The notes under the pieces: generated by a model
What the model was told of the DNA's origin: nothing
The model's input: only the letters and a program-made list of their open reading frames with translations
Database searches by the model: none
Part shown: positions 36,200 through 48,004 of the stretch, piece after piece
How positions within the stretch are numbered: the first letter of the stretch is position 1
Layout: each line of letters opens with the position of its first letter
Assembly (NCBI GenBank): GCA_009599575.1
Contig: VWND01000075.1
Span: 1,674,001-1,738,000, forward strand
Source of the DNA: Blumeriella jaapii
Lineage: Eukaryota; Ascomycota; Leotiomycetes; Helotiales; Drepanopezizaceae
Length of the DNA stretch: 64,000 bases
Direction of reading: 5' to 3'
Program-made: the position numbers and the translations under genes

Positions 36200-36660
36200 A
36201 AATATCAAAAGAGTTTCGACTTTTTTATATTAGCTTTTACTACTGCATCAGTTTTATAATATTACAGGCAAGATTTTTTTTGCATATTAGAAACTAACGC
36301 TTTCGACGGCGTAGTAGCTTTTGTGCTTTCGCAACTTTATAGCGACGATTGGCTTTTAATCGCTTATTTTAGCAAAACTATAACTTTCGCAAAGCTAAAC
36401 TACGTCGTATACGATAAAAAAATGCTCGCAATCGTAAGATTTTTAAGCAATTTTCGTGCTAAATTGGCTGGCTTAATTTATTAAATTAAAATAATTATTA
36501 ATTACAAGGTTTTAGAATATTTTATAATTTTCAAACTTCTGAACGTTCGATAAGCACGCTGGGCCGAGTTTTTCGCCGATTACAACTTTTTTATTACGTA
36601 TAAACCAAATAAACATAATTTTTTAGCTAACGCATTAATACGTCGTACGAGCGAATTCGA
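36200..36660 (+). pseudogene. C1 RNase H
   Basis: FILAFTTASVL followed by LETNAFDGVVAFVLSQL (ETDAS-type motif with Asp to Asn), LLIAYFSKTITFAKLNYVVYDKKMLAIV (Glu of the D-x-E-L motif now Lys) and FFITYKPNKHNFLANALIRR, corresponding to Y-R-P-G-x-x-N-x-x-A-D-A-L-S-R. Confidence 0.88.
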
Positions 36661-36989
36661 CCGCTAAAATTTTTTTAAACGTATTCAGCGCCTGCAAACT
36701 TTTTTCCGAGCAGATTAAATCGATCACCGCTTTTTAATTAAAAAATTTCGATTTTTTACGGTTTTCGAAACAGCTGTTTTTATCGTTGAAATAGCTGATT
36801 TTTTTTTCGTATTTCGTATCGTTGACCAGCTTTTCTACGCTAATCGCATAGTTAGCAGTTTAATGGCCCTTCGAAAAAAAGCTGTATAAAACGCTACGAA
36901 AAAAAACGACGATAATAATATTTCGTTTTCGTATATATTTAAACGCGATCTGCTGTTATATTACGGTCGTTTAATAGTTTTAAACGTCG

Positions 36990-37960
36990 ATTATTTTCGT
37001 TTGGCTTTTGTACGAAAAATGCACGATCAGATTTTTATCGCTTATTTCAGCGTTCGCAAAACTACGCAATTGCTTTCGAATTAATATTATTAGCGAGATA
37101 TAACAGCTTTCGTAAAACAATATTATCGCAATTGTTACGCTTATCGAAAAAGTTTTGTTTTAAAAAATAAGCGCTCCGGCTTTTTTTAGTTTTTTTTTGT
37201 TTTTAACTATTTTTAAAAGTATATTATAATAGATTTTTATAATTTTAATAAAAACAAACACGATTATAATAACGTGTTTGTAATAATAAATCGCTTTTCT
37301 AAGCAAGTTATTTCGATTTTTTATTATAAGAATATCGACGCTCGAAGCTTCGCTAAATTGTATATATTTTACGTATATAAGTATTTTGGCTTTTTAAAAA
37401 ATATTATTAGCGATCGTAGCTTTTAGTATTAGTTTACCTTTTGGTCTGAATTAAACAAAATATTCGGTACGCAATTAAAGCTTTCGATAGCCGTTTATTT
37501 TGAAACCGACGGTCAAACCGAAATTTACAATTAATATTTGCAAAAACGCTTTCGACTTTTCGTAAACTTTTATTAAAACGATTAGAGCGAATTTTTTCTA
37601 ATAATAAATTTCGCCCAAATAATACTTTTTTACGAAAATTTAAATGGCTTTTTATTTTTTAAAATTGTATACGGTTATATTTTTTATACTAATTGAAACT
37701 GAAAGCTCGATATTTCCCTTTTTTTTAATCTTTTATATAAGCTAAACGCAGACGAAGCTCGTGCGTACGCTCGCCGCTATTACGACGCCTGAAACTTTGT
37801 TAAATCGCATTTTTAATAAGCTTACGACAAAATGAAAAGAAATGCGAATAAGTTTTGCCGCGCGATCGATTTTGACGTTGGCGATTACGTATAGCTCGAT
37901 ATGCGTTTATTTTCGACTTTCCGGCCTTTCCGCAAGCTCGACAATCCTATAAACGACCTT
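36990..37960 (+). pseudogene. C1 integrase
   Basis: Zinc region VRKMHDQIFIAYFSVRKTTQL, then FVKQYYRNCYAYRKS (H-H-C-C pattern partly lost: the first zinc His kept, some Cys changed to Tyr). Core: YIIIDFYNFNKNKHDYNNVF with the first catalytic Asp, INRFSKQVISIFYYKNIDA, ISDRSF (second Asp kept), and VYFETDGQTEIYN near 37496-37531 with the third-residue region. C-terminus: ADEARAYARRYYDA and FDVGDYV, a GPY/F-type fold. Closely similar to integrases of common fungal chromoviruses. Confidence 0.9.
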
Positions 37961-38099
37961 TTCAAATTATAGCCAAAATTTTCGACAACGCTTTTAAGCT
38001 AGACCTTTTTAATATTATAAACGTATATCCAGTTTTTTACGCTAGTCGACTGCGTAAAGCAGCTAACGACGCGCTTTCAGGTCAGATTAATTCAGCTTT

Positions 38100-38400
38100 T
38101 AAATTTATTAATATAACTGATGAATTTAAATACGAAATCGAAAAATTAATCGCTTGTCGAGTGCAGCGGAAAATTTTTTAATATAAAACTTTTTAAATAG
38201 GTTTAAATAAAAATCTTACGTAGTACTCCGCGTTTGATTTTATATACGCTTTTTTAAAAATGCGCGATTTTTATTTGGCGTATAAAAAGCTTTTCGGTTT
38301 TTTTGCAAAACTTGTAAATTGGCTAAAAGCGTATTCCGAAGGTTTGGATTCGTACGATTATTTGGATAATAACGTATTAATAAATAAAAGCTCGAGGGCG
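38100..38400 (+). pseudogene. C1 chromodomain and C-terminal extension
   Basis: FKYEIEKLIACRVQRKIFQ begins the chromodomain (Y-E-V-E-x-I-L-x-x-R plan). After stops, YSAFDFIYAFLKMRDFYLAY and WLKAYSEGLDSYDYLDNN match the C-terminal extension of fungal elements that read Y-P-A-S-x-F...L-x-x-F-H. It marks C as a chromovirus. Degenerate: the aromatic cage cannot be judged. Confidence 0.75.
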
Positions 38401-38410
38401 CGCTTTTTTC

Positions 38411-38421
38411 GGACGGGGGGG
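38411..38421 (+). other. C1 polypurine tract
   Basis: GGACGGGGGGG lies four bases before the 3' LTR. Its purine-rich, G-run sequence fits the RNase H-resistant primer for plus-strand synthesis. The C2 counterpart is GGACGGAGAGATAG (reverse of about 43004-43017). Confidence 0.75.
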
Positions 38422-38424
38422 TAA

Positions 38425-38693
38425 TATGACGATTTATTCTATTGCCACCTTTCGTGTTTCCTTAGCAATTACGTATAGTTGCAAGCTTTCTGGTTTCCTG
38501 ATGGGTTTTTTTATTAATTGTAGAAATTATTTATATATATAAGGCTTTTTTTTTTTTGTAATTTCTGCCTTTTGCAATTGTTAATTCTAAATGAATATCT
38601 TTGTTACAGAACCAAAGGCTCGTTTTTCATACCATGTGAACACGACGACCAGTTGACTGATCTCCCAGCCCTCCGACTGATTAGATCGTCACA
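38425..38693 (+). repeat. C1 3' LTR
   Basis: 269 bp, TATGACGATT to GATCGTCACA. The outer 60 bp (GATCTCCCAGCCCTCCGACT) are unmutated, the inner end RIP-altered. Confidence 0.95.
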
Positions 38694-38698
38694 ATATT

Positions 38699-39130
38699 AA
38701 TCGCTCGTCGTATCGAAAATGCTAATAAAATTATTAGCGACGAAACGAAAAATAATAAACGACGAAACGAGCGCAAAAAAAAAAAAAAAAAAAAAAAAAA
38801 ACTTATATTTACGATTAAAATTTAAAAATTAAAACAGATATATATCGATTTCGATTCGAAAATACGTTATAAAAAGAAAAACGAAAGCGAAAAAACGATA
38901 ATTTTAATAAAATCTTTTGAAATCCTAAAATTTCTAACGATTTTTTTTATTTTTCGAAATGCAGTCGCTGCCAAAAAGCAAAGTATCGCATAGCCAATTG
39001 TTCAGAAATCGAATGTTATAAATATAATAAAAAAAATTATATAATTTTAAATTGCTTCGAAATTAATAAATTTAAAAATTCGGGAAAAGCTTTCGCTCGA
39101 TTTTAATTTCGTCGTTGCTAATAAAATCGA
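38699..39130 (+). pseudogene. B2 gag C-terminal part with two CCHC knuckles
   Basis: Resumes Gag after C1. Contains a 29-A homopolymer near 38771-38799. Nucleocapsid: CSRCQKAKYRIANC (38960-39001) and CYKYNKKNYIILNC (39013-39055). Both follow CX2CX4HX4C with His read as Tyr (CAT/CAC to TAT/TAC) and one Cys as Tyr. Tandem CCHC knuckles bind the genomic RNA during packaging. Confidence 0.85.
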
Positions 39131-39480
39131 GCGAAAAAAAAAGCAGAAAATAATAATTTCAGTCGAAATTAAAAAAGCCAAAAGCGAAACTCGTCCGAAA
39201 CGAATTTTTATCGATTGCGGCGCGGAGAAAAACTGCGTAATTCAAAAGTTATTAATTAAATGTAAATGGAAATTAATTTAAAAACGTATTAATTTATTTA
39301 CGATTAAAAAAAAAGTAATTATTTACGGCACGCATACGTAATTTATTCGCGCTATTAATAATTATGAAATAACTAAAAAGATATAAAGCGATTTCGTAGC
39401 TTACGATATAAATATTCTAAAGGTTTTATATATTTTAAGGTTTTTTTGGTTGCGAAATATCGATTCCGTTATAAGCTTTT
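39131..39480 (+). pseudogene. B2 protease
   Basis: RIFIDCGAEKNCVIQKLLI contains D-C-G-A (Asp codon 39213-39215), variant of the D-S-G-A active site. It continues through TIKKKVIIYGTHTQFIRAINNYEI. No LGMPW motif could be read, the expected place giving VLYILRFFWLRNID. It would cut the Gag-Pol polyprotein. Confidence 0.75.
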
Positions 39481-39619
39481 GAGTTAAATCGTAGCGATAT
39501 TTAATCGAACGCTTATAATTTAATTTCGTTATAATTAAACGTTTTAAAAAAAAATCTAAAAAGGAATAAGCGTTTTGTATTGTTTTAAAAAAAATTATTA
39601 AAAAACAGTATTAATTACC

Positions 39620-40480
39620 TTTTAAATACGACGATTACGCCGACGTATTTAACGATATCGCCGCGGTTATTTTAGCTTTTTATTATTTTATAAAATATCG
39701 AATAAATTTCGCGGAAAGGAAAGATTTTTTTTAAAAATTAATTTATTTTTTATCGGAATTTAAACTTATCGAATTGCGCGAATATTTCGATTCGAGCTTA
39801 GAAAAAGATTAAATAAAAAGATTTATTAGCTTTGCCGGCGCATCGGTAATATTTATACCAAAAAAAAACGGAAGTTTACGATTATGCGTCGATTATAAGG
39901 ATTTAAACGCAATTACGATTAAAAATCGAATTTTTTTATTTTTTATAAACGAAACTTTAAATCGTTTAAAAAAAGCTAAAATATTTATTAAACTAGATTT
40001 TATTTGGGCGTATCACCGCTTTCGAATAAAAGAGAAAAATAAATAAAAGACTGCGTTTCGCATTCGTTACGGACATTTCGAATACTGCGTATTATTTTTC
40101 GGCCTTTCGAACGCATTAGCAATTTTTTAAGCGTATATTAATCAAGTTTTAATCGGTTTAATAAATATTACGTGTATAATTTATTTCGACGATATTTTAA
40201 TATTTTCCGAAAACTTCGACGATTATATAAACGCGGTAAAAAAAGTTTTCGAAAGATTTCGTATTAATAAATTTTACGAAAATTTAAAAAAATATGTTTT
40301 CGATACGAATACGGTTGAATTTCTAAGTTTTATCGTTATTTTTACGGGAATTAAAATGGATTTAGAAAAAATAAATAATATTCGAAAATAGCCTTTTTTT
40401 ATTACGTAGCGAAATATTTAAATGTTTTTGGGTTTTATTAATTTTTACAAACGTTTTATTAAAAATTACGCTAAGTTTTG
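39620..40480 (+). pseudogene. B2 reverse transcriptase
   Basis: Best preserved RT of the window. ELREYFDSSLEKD, then SVIFIPKKNGSLRLCVDYKDL (39852 onward), KAKIFIKLDFIWAYHRFRIK, FRIRYGHFEYCVLFFGLSNA (P-F-G-L-x-N-A region) and YFDD at 40182-40193 with both catalytic Asp kept. Thumb: MFLGFINFYKRFIKNYAKF near 40422-40478. A few Gln/Trp stops remain. Confidence 0.92.
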
Positions 40481-40589
40481 CCGATTTATTATAGATTTTT
40501 TAAAAGAAATGCAACGAGAAAAAATATCGGATCTTTTTCGTTTTTTATTCGAAGCGAAAATCGCTTTTTTATTTTTAAAAAAAAAGTTT

Positions 40590-41020
40590 TGCTAAGCACC
40601 GATTCTATGCTATTTCGACTTTTAATTAAAAATTCAAATCGAAACAAACGTTTCGAAATTCGCTATAAGCGGAATATTATTTTAATTGTTCGGAAAAAAT
40701 GCGAAAGCATATTGGCATTTTATCGCGTATTATTCGAAAAAGCTTTTTTTTATAAAACAAAAATACGAAGTTTACGACGCTAAGCTAATAGTTATAGTTT
40801 ACGCTTTTAAATAATAAAGCTAATATTTACGTAGCGTTTTCGACGTTATTATTATGCGTATAAATTATTATAATTTGAAATATTTTTTTACGAAAAAACG
40901 TTTAAACGAACGCTAAGCGAAATGGGCCGACGAGCTAGCTAAATACGATTTTGCAATCGAATATAAAACAAAAGTTTTTAATCCGGCGGATGGTTTTTTT
41001 TCCGCCGGCCAGATTTAAAA
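40590..41020 (+). pseudogene. B2 RNase H
   Basis: LKIQIETNVSKFAISGILF (Asp to Asn), KYEVYDAKLIVIVYAF (Glu to Lys), NYYNLKYFFTKKRL, YDFAIEYKTKVFNPADGFF. Two frames overlap because of a one-base shift near 40560-40620. Equivalent to 11520-11945 in B1. Confidence 0.86.
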
Positions 41021-41469
41021 AAAAAAAAAAAAAAAATAACGAATAGCTGCCTACGCTATATTATAAGCTGAAATTAGCTTATTTAAGAAATTTTAAAATG
41101 TTTTTCGCAATAAAAACACGTTTAAAATCGGGGTATAAATTATTTCGCGTCGATAAATATTCGAAGCTTTTATTAACGAAATTAAAAAATAAAAAGCAAA
41201 CGGAAAAAAGCCAAATAAAAAACTTTTTTTTCGCCGGATTGTTTTTTGCTAATATTATTAATTGCAAATAATATATATTACGAAACGTAGCCGCTGTGTT
41301 ATTATAATCCGAAACGGTTAATAACGAGCTAGCAAAATCGATTTATAAAATTATTTTTAAATTGTAAAAATCTGATTTTTTTGTATTATAAAAAACGTAC
41401 GAATCGGCTTCGCAAAGCAATCGAGCCGGATCCGAAAAATATTGGCGTATAAATTAAAATAAATTATTA

Positions 41470-42620
41470 CGTTATAAAAAACGTGCGTATATTTCGAATA
41501 AAAGCGCTATTAAAAGCGAAATATTAAAAATTAATTACGACGATCCGACCGCCGGTTATTAAAACTTTCGGCAAACGTTAGAATTGGTCGAAAAAAAGTA
41601 TTTCTGGCTTGGTTTACGAAGCGATATAAAGCGTTACGTTAATACGTATAAAAAATGCTAAAGAAGCAAATCTAGAAAACACCGACCTTATAGCGAGTTA
41701 GCTTTTTTTTTAATTTTTACGAATTTTTTAAAAAAAGATAATTATGGATTTTATTACGGATTTATTTTTTAATAAAAAAAACGAAATCGTATTTACGATT
41801 CGATATTCGTTATAATAGACCGATATACGAAGCTATCGAAATATATACCGATATAAAAAACGATTTTAGCTTTAAATTTAATTAAAATATTTATATAATA
41901 TATTTATAAAAATTTTGGCTATTTTAAAAGAATTATTATAAACAAAGGGTCAGTTTTTACTAGTAAATTTTGGTTTTTAGTAATATTTTATTTACAAATA
42001 CGACGTCGATTAAACACCGCTTTTTATTTTCAGACCGATAGCCAAACGGAACGTTAAAATCAAGTTTTAAAATTTTATTTTCGTATATATTGCGATTATC
42101 GATAAAACGATTAAGCTACGAAGTTTGCTTTAGCCGAATTTACGTATAATAATTCGATATACGCTTTTACGAATTTTATTTTTTTTCGCATATTATACGG
42201 CTTTTATTCAGAATTTGGCAGCAACGTCGAAAGCGACGTCGTAAAAAAAAAGGTACCGTTAGCGGAAAAACGAATTAAAATATTGTAAAAAAAAAAAAAG
42301 TATTTAATAAAAAGCTAAAAAAAGCTAACGCGAATTACAAAAGGTTTTACGACGTTAAATACAAAAAAATTAAATTTTAAATAAACGATAAAATATTATT
42401 ATCGATTAAAAATCTTCGATAGCTGCGATTTTTTCGAAAGCTTTTAAATAAATATTTAAAGCTTTTTAAAATTAAGCGAGTTATATACAAGCACGGCCAA
42501 GTTTATTAATTCGAGTTTTTTTTTTTAATATCGTATTTACGATACTTTCCACGTTTTCTTATTAGAATCTTGGCAGGATCGGAACGATACCGAACCGAAA
42601 AATAATATAATAAAATTTCA
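41470..42620 (+). pseudogene. B2 integrase
   Basis: Same motifs as B1 12400-13545: VEKKYFWLGLRSDIKRYV with zinc Cys, then the core with SIFVIIDRYTKLSKYI (this Asp is kept where B1 has Asn), STAFYFQTDSQTE (near 42010-42050), AFTNFIFFRILYGF and QIGDKILLSIKNL-like C-terminus. Stops differ from those in B1, showing that the two copies were mutated separately. Confidence 0.88.
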
Positions 42621-42624
42621 AAAA

Positions 42625-42739
42625 TCCGAAAAATATAAAGTTAAATTAATATAAACTTATAAAAATACAAAAAAGGGCCGATATTATTTAATACGATAAA
42701 AAAGCTATTTATTAAACGAAAATTCGTAAAAGCCAGAAA
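42625..42739 (+). pseudogene. B2 chromodomain, left part
   Basis: EKYKVKLI, KKGRYYLIR, KSYLLNEN, then cut by C2 at KPE. The rest, YFTNAKKIVKKYLKN, is at 60458-60520. Confidence 0.82.
42735..42739. repeat. C2 target-site duplication (left copy, AGAAA)
   Basis: AGAAA repeats at 60453-60457. Removing C2 and one copy gives the uninterrupted B1 sequence at 13661-13672. Confidence 0.92.
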
Positions 42740-43003
42740 TGTAACGATCTAATCAGTCGGAGGGCTGGGAGATCAGTCAACTGGTCGCCGTGTTTATATG
42801 GTATAAAAAACGAGCCTTTGGTTCTGTAACAAGATATTCATTTAGAATTAATAATTGCAAAAGGCAGAGGTTGCTAAAAAGAGAAAGTTTTATATATATA
42901 ATAGTTTCTATAATTAATAAAAAACCCATCAGGAAACCAGGAAGTTTGCAGCTATACGTAATTGCTGGGATAATACGAAGGGCCAAAAAAATGAATCGTT
43001 ATA
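42740..43003 (-). repeat. C2 3' LTR
   Basis: The outer edge (42740-42800) is almost unmutated, the inner edge (42960-43003) altered. The open frames crossing it on both strands are fortuitous. Confidence 0.94.
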
Positions 43004-43029
43004 CTATCTCTCCGTCCGAAAAAAGCGCG

Positions 43030-43330
43030 TCTTCGAGCTTTTATTTATTAATACGTCGCTATTCAAATAATCGTACGAATTTAAACCTTCGGAATACGCT
43101 TTCAGCCAGTTTATAAGTTTTGCAAAAAAACCGGAAAGCTTTTTATGCGCTAAATAAAAATCGCGTACTTTTAGAAAAGCATATATAAAATTAGACGCGG
43201 AGTATTACGTAAAATTTTTATTTAAGCCTATTTAAAAAGCTTTGTATTAAAAGGTTTTCCGTTGTATTCGACAAGCGATTAATTTTTCGATTTCGTATTT
43301 AAATTCACTAATTATATTAATAAACTTAAG
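43030..43330 (-). pseudogene. C2 chromodomain
   Basis: Minus-strand counterpart of C1 38100-38400: NEFKYEIEKLIACRVQRK readable at about 43300-43250, KMRDFYLAHK and NWLKAYSEGLNSYDYLNSD towards 43040. Degenerate. Confidence 0.72.
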
Positions 43331-43459
43331 GGTTGGGTTAACCTGATCTGAAAGCGCGTCGTCAGCTGCTTTACGCAATCGATTAGCGTGAAAAACTGGA
43401 TGTACGTTTATAATATTAAAAAGGTTTAGTTTAAAAGCGTTGTCGAAAATTTTGGCTAT

Positions 43460-44450
43460 AATTTTAAAAAGGCCGTTTGTAAAATTATCAAACTTGCGAA
43501 AAGATCGAAAGGTCGGAAATAAACGTATATCGAATTATACGTAATCGCCAACGTTAAAATCGATCGCGCGGCGAAATTTATTCGTATTTTTTTTCATTTT
43601 GTCGTAAGCTTATCGAAGGTGCGATTTGGCGAAGTTTTAAGCGTCGTAATAACGACGAGCGTACGCACGAGCTTCGTTTGCGTTTAGCTTATATAAAAAG
43701 TTAAAAAAAAGAAAAGTATCGAGCTTTCAGTTTTAATTAATATAGGAAGTATAATCGTATACAATTTTAAAAAGTGAAAGGCTATTTAAATTTTCGTAAA
43801 AAAGGATTATTTAGGCGAAATCCATTATTAAAAGAAATTCGCTCTAATCGTTTTAATAAAAGTTTACGAAAGGTCGAAAGCGTTTTTGCAAATATTAATT
43901 ATAAATTTCGGTTTAATCGTCGGTTTTAAAATAAGCGGCTATCGAAAGCTTTAATTACGTATCGAATATTTTATTTAATTCAGACTAAAAGATAAATTAA
44001 TACTAAAAGCTACGATCGTTAATAATATTTTTTGAAAGGCCAAAATATTTGTATACGTGGAATATATATAATTTGGCGAGGCTTCGAACGTCGATATTTT
44101 TATAACAAAAAATCGAAATAGCTTGTTTAGAAAAGCGATTTATTATTACGAATACGTTATCGTAACCGTATTTGTTTTTGTTAAAATTGTAAAAATTTAT
44201 TATAATATGCTTTCAAAAGTGGTCAGGAATAGGAAAAGGCTGAAAAAAGCCGGGGCGCTTATTTTTTAAAACAAAACTTTTTCGATAAGCGTAGCAGTTA
44301 CGATAATATTGTTTTACGAAAGCTGTTATATTTCGCTAATAATATTGGTCCGAAAGCAATTGCGTAGTTTTGCGAACGTTAGGATAAGCGATAAAAATCT
44401 GGTCGTATATTTTTCGTATAAAAGCCAAACGAAAATAATCGACGTTTAAT
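43460..44450 (-). pseudogene. C2 integrase
   Basis: Reverse of C1 36990-37960. The zinc region and VFVIINRFSKQ segment are near 44450-44110. Relative to C1 several codons are still intact, for example the FDVGDYV block near 43550. Stops at Trp/Gln codons. Confidence 0.85.
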
Positions 44451-44789
44451 ATTATTAAACGATCGTAATATAACAGCAGGTCGCGTTTAAATATATACGA
44501 AAACGAAGTATTATTATCGTCGTTTTTTTTCGCAGCGTTTCGTACAGCTTTTTTTCGAAAAGCTATTAAGTTATTAGCTATGCGATTAGCGTAGAGAATT
44601 TAATTAACGATACGGAATGCGGGAAAAAAATCAGCTATTTCAACGATAAAAACAGCTGTTTCGGAGGCCGTAAAAAATCGAAGTTTTTTAGTTAAAAAGC
44701 GGTAATCGATTTAATTTGCTCGAAAAAGGATTTGTAAGCGTTAAATGCGTTTAAAAAAGTTTTGACGGTCGAATTCGCTCGTACGACGT

Positions 44790-45240
44790 ATTAATGCGTC
44801 AGTTAAAAGATTGTGTTTATTTGGTTTATACGTAATAAAAAAATTGTAATCGGCGAAAAGCTCGGCCTAGCGTGCTTGTCGAGCGTTTAAAAGTTTAAAG
44901 GTTATAAAATATTCTAAGATTTTGTGATTAATGATTATTTTAATTTAATAAATTAAGCTAGTTAATTTAATACGAAAATTGCTTAAAAATTTTACGATTG
45001 CGAGTATTTTTTTATCGTATATAACGTAGTTTAGCTTTGCGAAAACTATAGTTTTGCTAAAATAAGCGATTGGAAGCTAATCGTCGTTATAAAATTGCAA
45101 AAACATAAAAGCTATTACGCCGTCGAAAGCGTCAGTTTTTAATATAGAAGAAAAATTTTGCTTATAATATTATAGAACTGGTGCAATAATAAAAGCTAGT
45201 ATAAAAAGGTCGAAATTTTTCTGATATTCAGAAATAAAAT
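44790..45240 (-). pseudogene. C2 RNase H
   Basis: Reverse of C1 36200-36660: LKTDAFDGVIAFMFLQFYNDD near 45135-45075, keeping the Asp (KTDA) that C1 lost, and NYVVYDKKILAIVKF near 45030-44985. Confidence 0.84.
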
Positions 45241-45369
45241 TAAAAAAACGTTAGTTTTAATTAAATAAACCAAAGGTTTTGCAATTATACCGTAGTTTCG
45301 AATAAAACGTCGGTAGAAATTACAAAAACCAAGAAAGTTTTATATATCTTTTATAATAATAAAAAGCTT

Positions 45370-46330
45370 TTAGTAGGCGATTACGAAAACTTTTTCTGGG
45401 TTTATTTTTAGGCTTTTAATAAAAATAATAAAACTTAAATAACGGGTTCGAATAACGTTAAATTTAAATTTTCGAATATCGGCCTGTAATTTAGCGTTAG
45501 CGAGCTTTTGAAATATTTTGCGAACGTAAATAACGTATTTCAAAAAGTCGGACGAATAGATAAAAATGTTATTTAAATATATAATACAAAAATCGTTTAA
45601 ATAATCGAAAAAAACGTCGTTTATATAACGTTGATAAATTACGGGTTTATTAATAAGGCTAAAAAATAGCATTTTGCATTTATAAGCGCCGTAACGCGTA
45701 CGAAACGTCGTTAGTTTTTTATTAACGGAATTTATTCGAATTTTATAAAAGATTTAACGAATATCGAGCTTCGTAAAAATTCGCGCTTTCGAAAAACGAA
45801 CAAAGGTTTTATCGATAAAAAGGAAAAAGTAGCGATTTTTACGAATAATATTATTAAAAGCTCGATAATCGATACAAAAACGCAGTAAACCGTCGGGTTT
45901 TTTAGCGAAAAGCATTAAAACAGCGAAAAAAGCGGTGAAAAGTTCGATAAAACTTTTATTAAGATTATTTTGCAAATAAGTTTTAATAATTTCGAGCTTT
46001 GGAATCGATATTTTATATAAAAAAGTGTATTTCAGCTTTTTTTCATTTATAATAAGCTCGATCTTATAATCGTAAGGCCGGTAAAAAGCTAGCTTGTTAC
46101 TAGCGGTTTTAGAAAATACGTGTTCGAAGTTTTTGTACTTCGGAGAAAAAGATTCGAGGAAAGGTTTATTCGAAGTTAGCTTTGCTAAGCTAATTGAAAA
46201 GGTCGAAATCGATATTTCGTTGGTTTTGAAACGTTCGAAAAAACTGTGAAATTAAATCTTAAAAGAAGTGTTATATATAAAATCGTTTAGTATTTTGTCG
46301 ATTTCGTATAAAAAAATTAAAAACATTTCA
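45370..46330 (-). pseudogene. C2 reverse transcriptase
   Basis: Two open pieces: 45754-45975 (FIELFTAFFAVLMLFAKKPD, CIDYRAFNN, ARIFTKLDIR) and 45370-45672 (RYINDVFFDYLNDFCIIYL followed by NN, then YVRKIFQKLANAKLQADIRK). The catalytic box is Y-L-N-N as in C1. The fingers are slightly closer to the intact family pattern (TKLDIR against TKFDIR). Confidence 0.92.
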
Positions 46331-46642
46331 ATTGTTTTTTTCTGAAAATCAGTTTAAAAGCGTATATAATAATTTGGCAGATGGAAATTGGGTAAGCAGT
46401 AGATTAAAAAACTCGTTTTCGAACTGGTCGTTTAGAAGGTTTAAAAAATGGCTTGTTTAAACTATCGATTATATTAAGCTGAAAGGCTATCGCGGCGAAA
46501 GCTTTTCTTCGGTTTTTGGTGTAATTGTTTTTCGTAAAACGAGAAAGCTGTTTTAACGAAGAGAAAAAAAAAAAGAAAAATAAAAAATAATAAAAAAAAA
46601 ATCGTCAGCTTAAAAAGGTAGTGTAATTTCTTGTATTATTCT

Positions 46643-46675
46643 ATTGGCGTCGCTATCGAAATTGGCACCGCGAAT
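46643..46675 (+). repeat. 33-bp hairpin repeat in C2
   Basis: Left arm ATTGGCGTCGC, right arm GGCACCGCGAAT. On this strand it aligns with the family A consensus at most positions, although C2 and the A elements are otherwise unrelated here. It lies in the protease-RT linker. Confidence 0.8.
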
Positions 46676-47027
46676 AAAATTCGATTTTTTCGCGCTTCGC
46701 ACAGCGTCGTAAATCTGTCATAATTAATTAAAGTTTTTGTCACGTTTCACAGCGTCGTTTTGATAGCGAAATTAAATCTTTCGGAAATGCAAATAAAAGA
46801 CTTTAATACAACGAGCGTAAAAGGCTGTAAAAAAATAAGATTTCGGCCAATAAAACTTACGTTTATTACAATTTAATAAAATTTAATATTCGGCCAACCA
46901 AGCTTTTTTTAGAATTACATTATAATTTCCGAGGTTGGTAATTAAAAAAAAAGTAAACGATTATATTCGGTTGTTAATAATAAAGTTAAAAAGCGTAAAA
47001 TATATAATTAAATAGCCACGAGCTTTA

Positions 47028-47252
47028 TTATACTTTTTTATAAAAAAAAAAGCCGGAAAAAATTAAATCAAAGGTTTTAAAAAAAAAAAAAAATTTAATC
47101 AGCGCCGAATCGATTAACGCATAACCGTTCGTTTTAAAATCGGCGAGCGCTTTTATTTTATACGAAAAGCTATTTTTAATAAATGTAACGGGAATTATTA
47201 GTAAATCGCTACCAAAAAGCTTTCGAACGTTAAAATAACGTATATCGCGCAA
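47028..47252 (-). pseudogene. C2 protease
   Basis: VRKLFGSDLLIIPVTF and ALADFKTNGYALIDSALIK. Same as C1 34160-34370 with different substitutions in the active-site loop. Confidence 0.74.
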
Positions 47253-47394
47253 TACGCTTAAAAAAAAAGCTTTGCTTAAGTTTAGGCGTTTTTCCGACTA
47301 GCGGAAAAGCTTTTAATTTTTTCGTATGCGTTTTGAAAATCGTTTGAAAAAAAGTTTTCGTTTTTATTATTATTATTAAAAAGCGAATTTTCGG

Positions 47395-47733
47395 CCGGTT
47401 TGACCTCGTTTACATTTATTAATTTAAAAAAGCCTTTGAGTAAAACCGAAGGTCGGCCTGTAAAAAGTCGTGTAAATTAGCTTTTCTGAATTTTTTAATA
47501 TAAAATAAAAAACGAGCGTTATCGTTGGTCCGATCGAAAAGAAAAAACGCTAAAAAAGGCGTTTGGGCGTAAAAAAAAAAAAAAACAACAGAAGGCTGAA
47601 AAAAAGCTTATAAAGCATTTAAACGATTTTCGTACGTACGATTTGATTCGTAGTACGCTTTGGTTAAGAATTTACTATTTTAATAAATAATAGATTTGGT
47701 TAAAAAGCGATTCGCGTATAAAATTCGTTTAGC
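47395..47733 (-). pseudogene. C2 gag, C-terminal part
   Basis: Reverse of C1 about 33675-34015, cut by A4 at 47738. The remainder is 59032-59660. Confidence 0.65.
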
Positions 47734-47737
47734 CAAT
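47734..47737. repeat. A4 target-site duplication (left copy, CAAT)
   Basis: CAAT repeats at 59028-59031. Joining the flanks with one copy restores sequence equal in length to C1 around 33650-33700. Confidence 0.9.
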
Positions 47738-48004
47738 TGTAAAACGGTGATACCTTGTATTAATGGGAATTGGTAGTTTTAGCTATGGTCGAGGCATGGA
47801 CCCCTCCGAGACCCCCTGCCACTGACTACCTTCAACAGGTATAAAAGCAAAGCATCTTCTTAGATAGTATTATAAGCACGCAGTTTAATTCATACTTTTA
47901 TTCATTTTTTTTTTCCTTTTTTCAGTTTTTTTTAAGGATTTCCTAAACTATTTTATTCACCGACATATAGCTGTATCAATCTGGTTTTTTTATTTACTTT
48001 TACA
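47738..48004 (+). repeat. A4 5' LTR
   Basis: TGTAAAACGGTGATACC to TATTTACTTTTACA, 267 bp. The first 110 bp are nearly free of RIP. TATA box TATAAAAG at 47840-47847. Confidence 0.95.

Larger units (their letters stand above)
32272..38693 (+). mobile_element. Ty3/gypsy chromovirus family C, copy C1, complete
   Basis: 6,422 bp with two 269-bp LTRs whose outer ends form TGTGACGA...TCGTCACA inverted repeats, and a perfect 5-bp target duplication in B2 gag. Order: gag, protease, RT, RNase H, integrase, chromodomain, polypurine tract. Inactivated by RIP. Confidence 0.95.

Noticed and set aside
42790..43116. 108-codon plus-strand open frame, and 42777-42986 and 60226-60435 on the minus strand
   Set aside because: They lie mainly inside C2 LTRs, which are non-coding and open only because they are short and little mutated.
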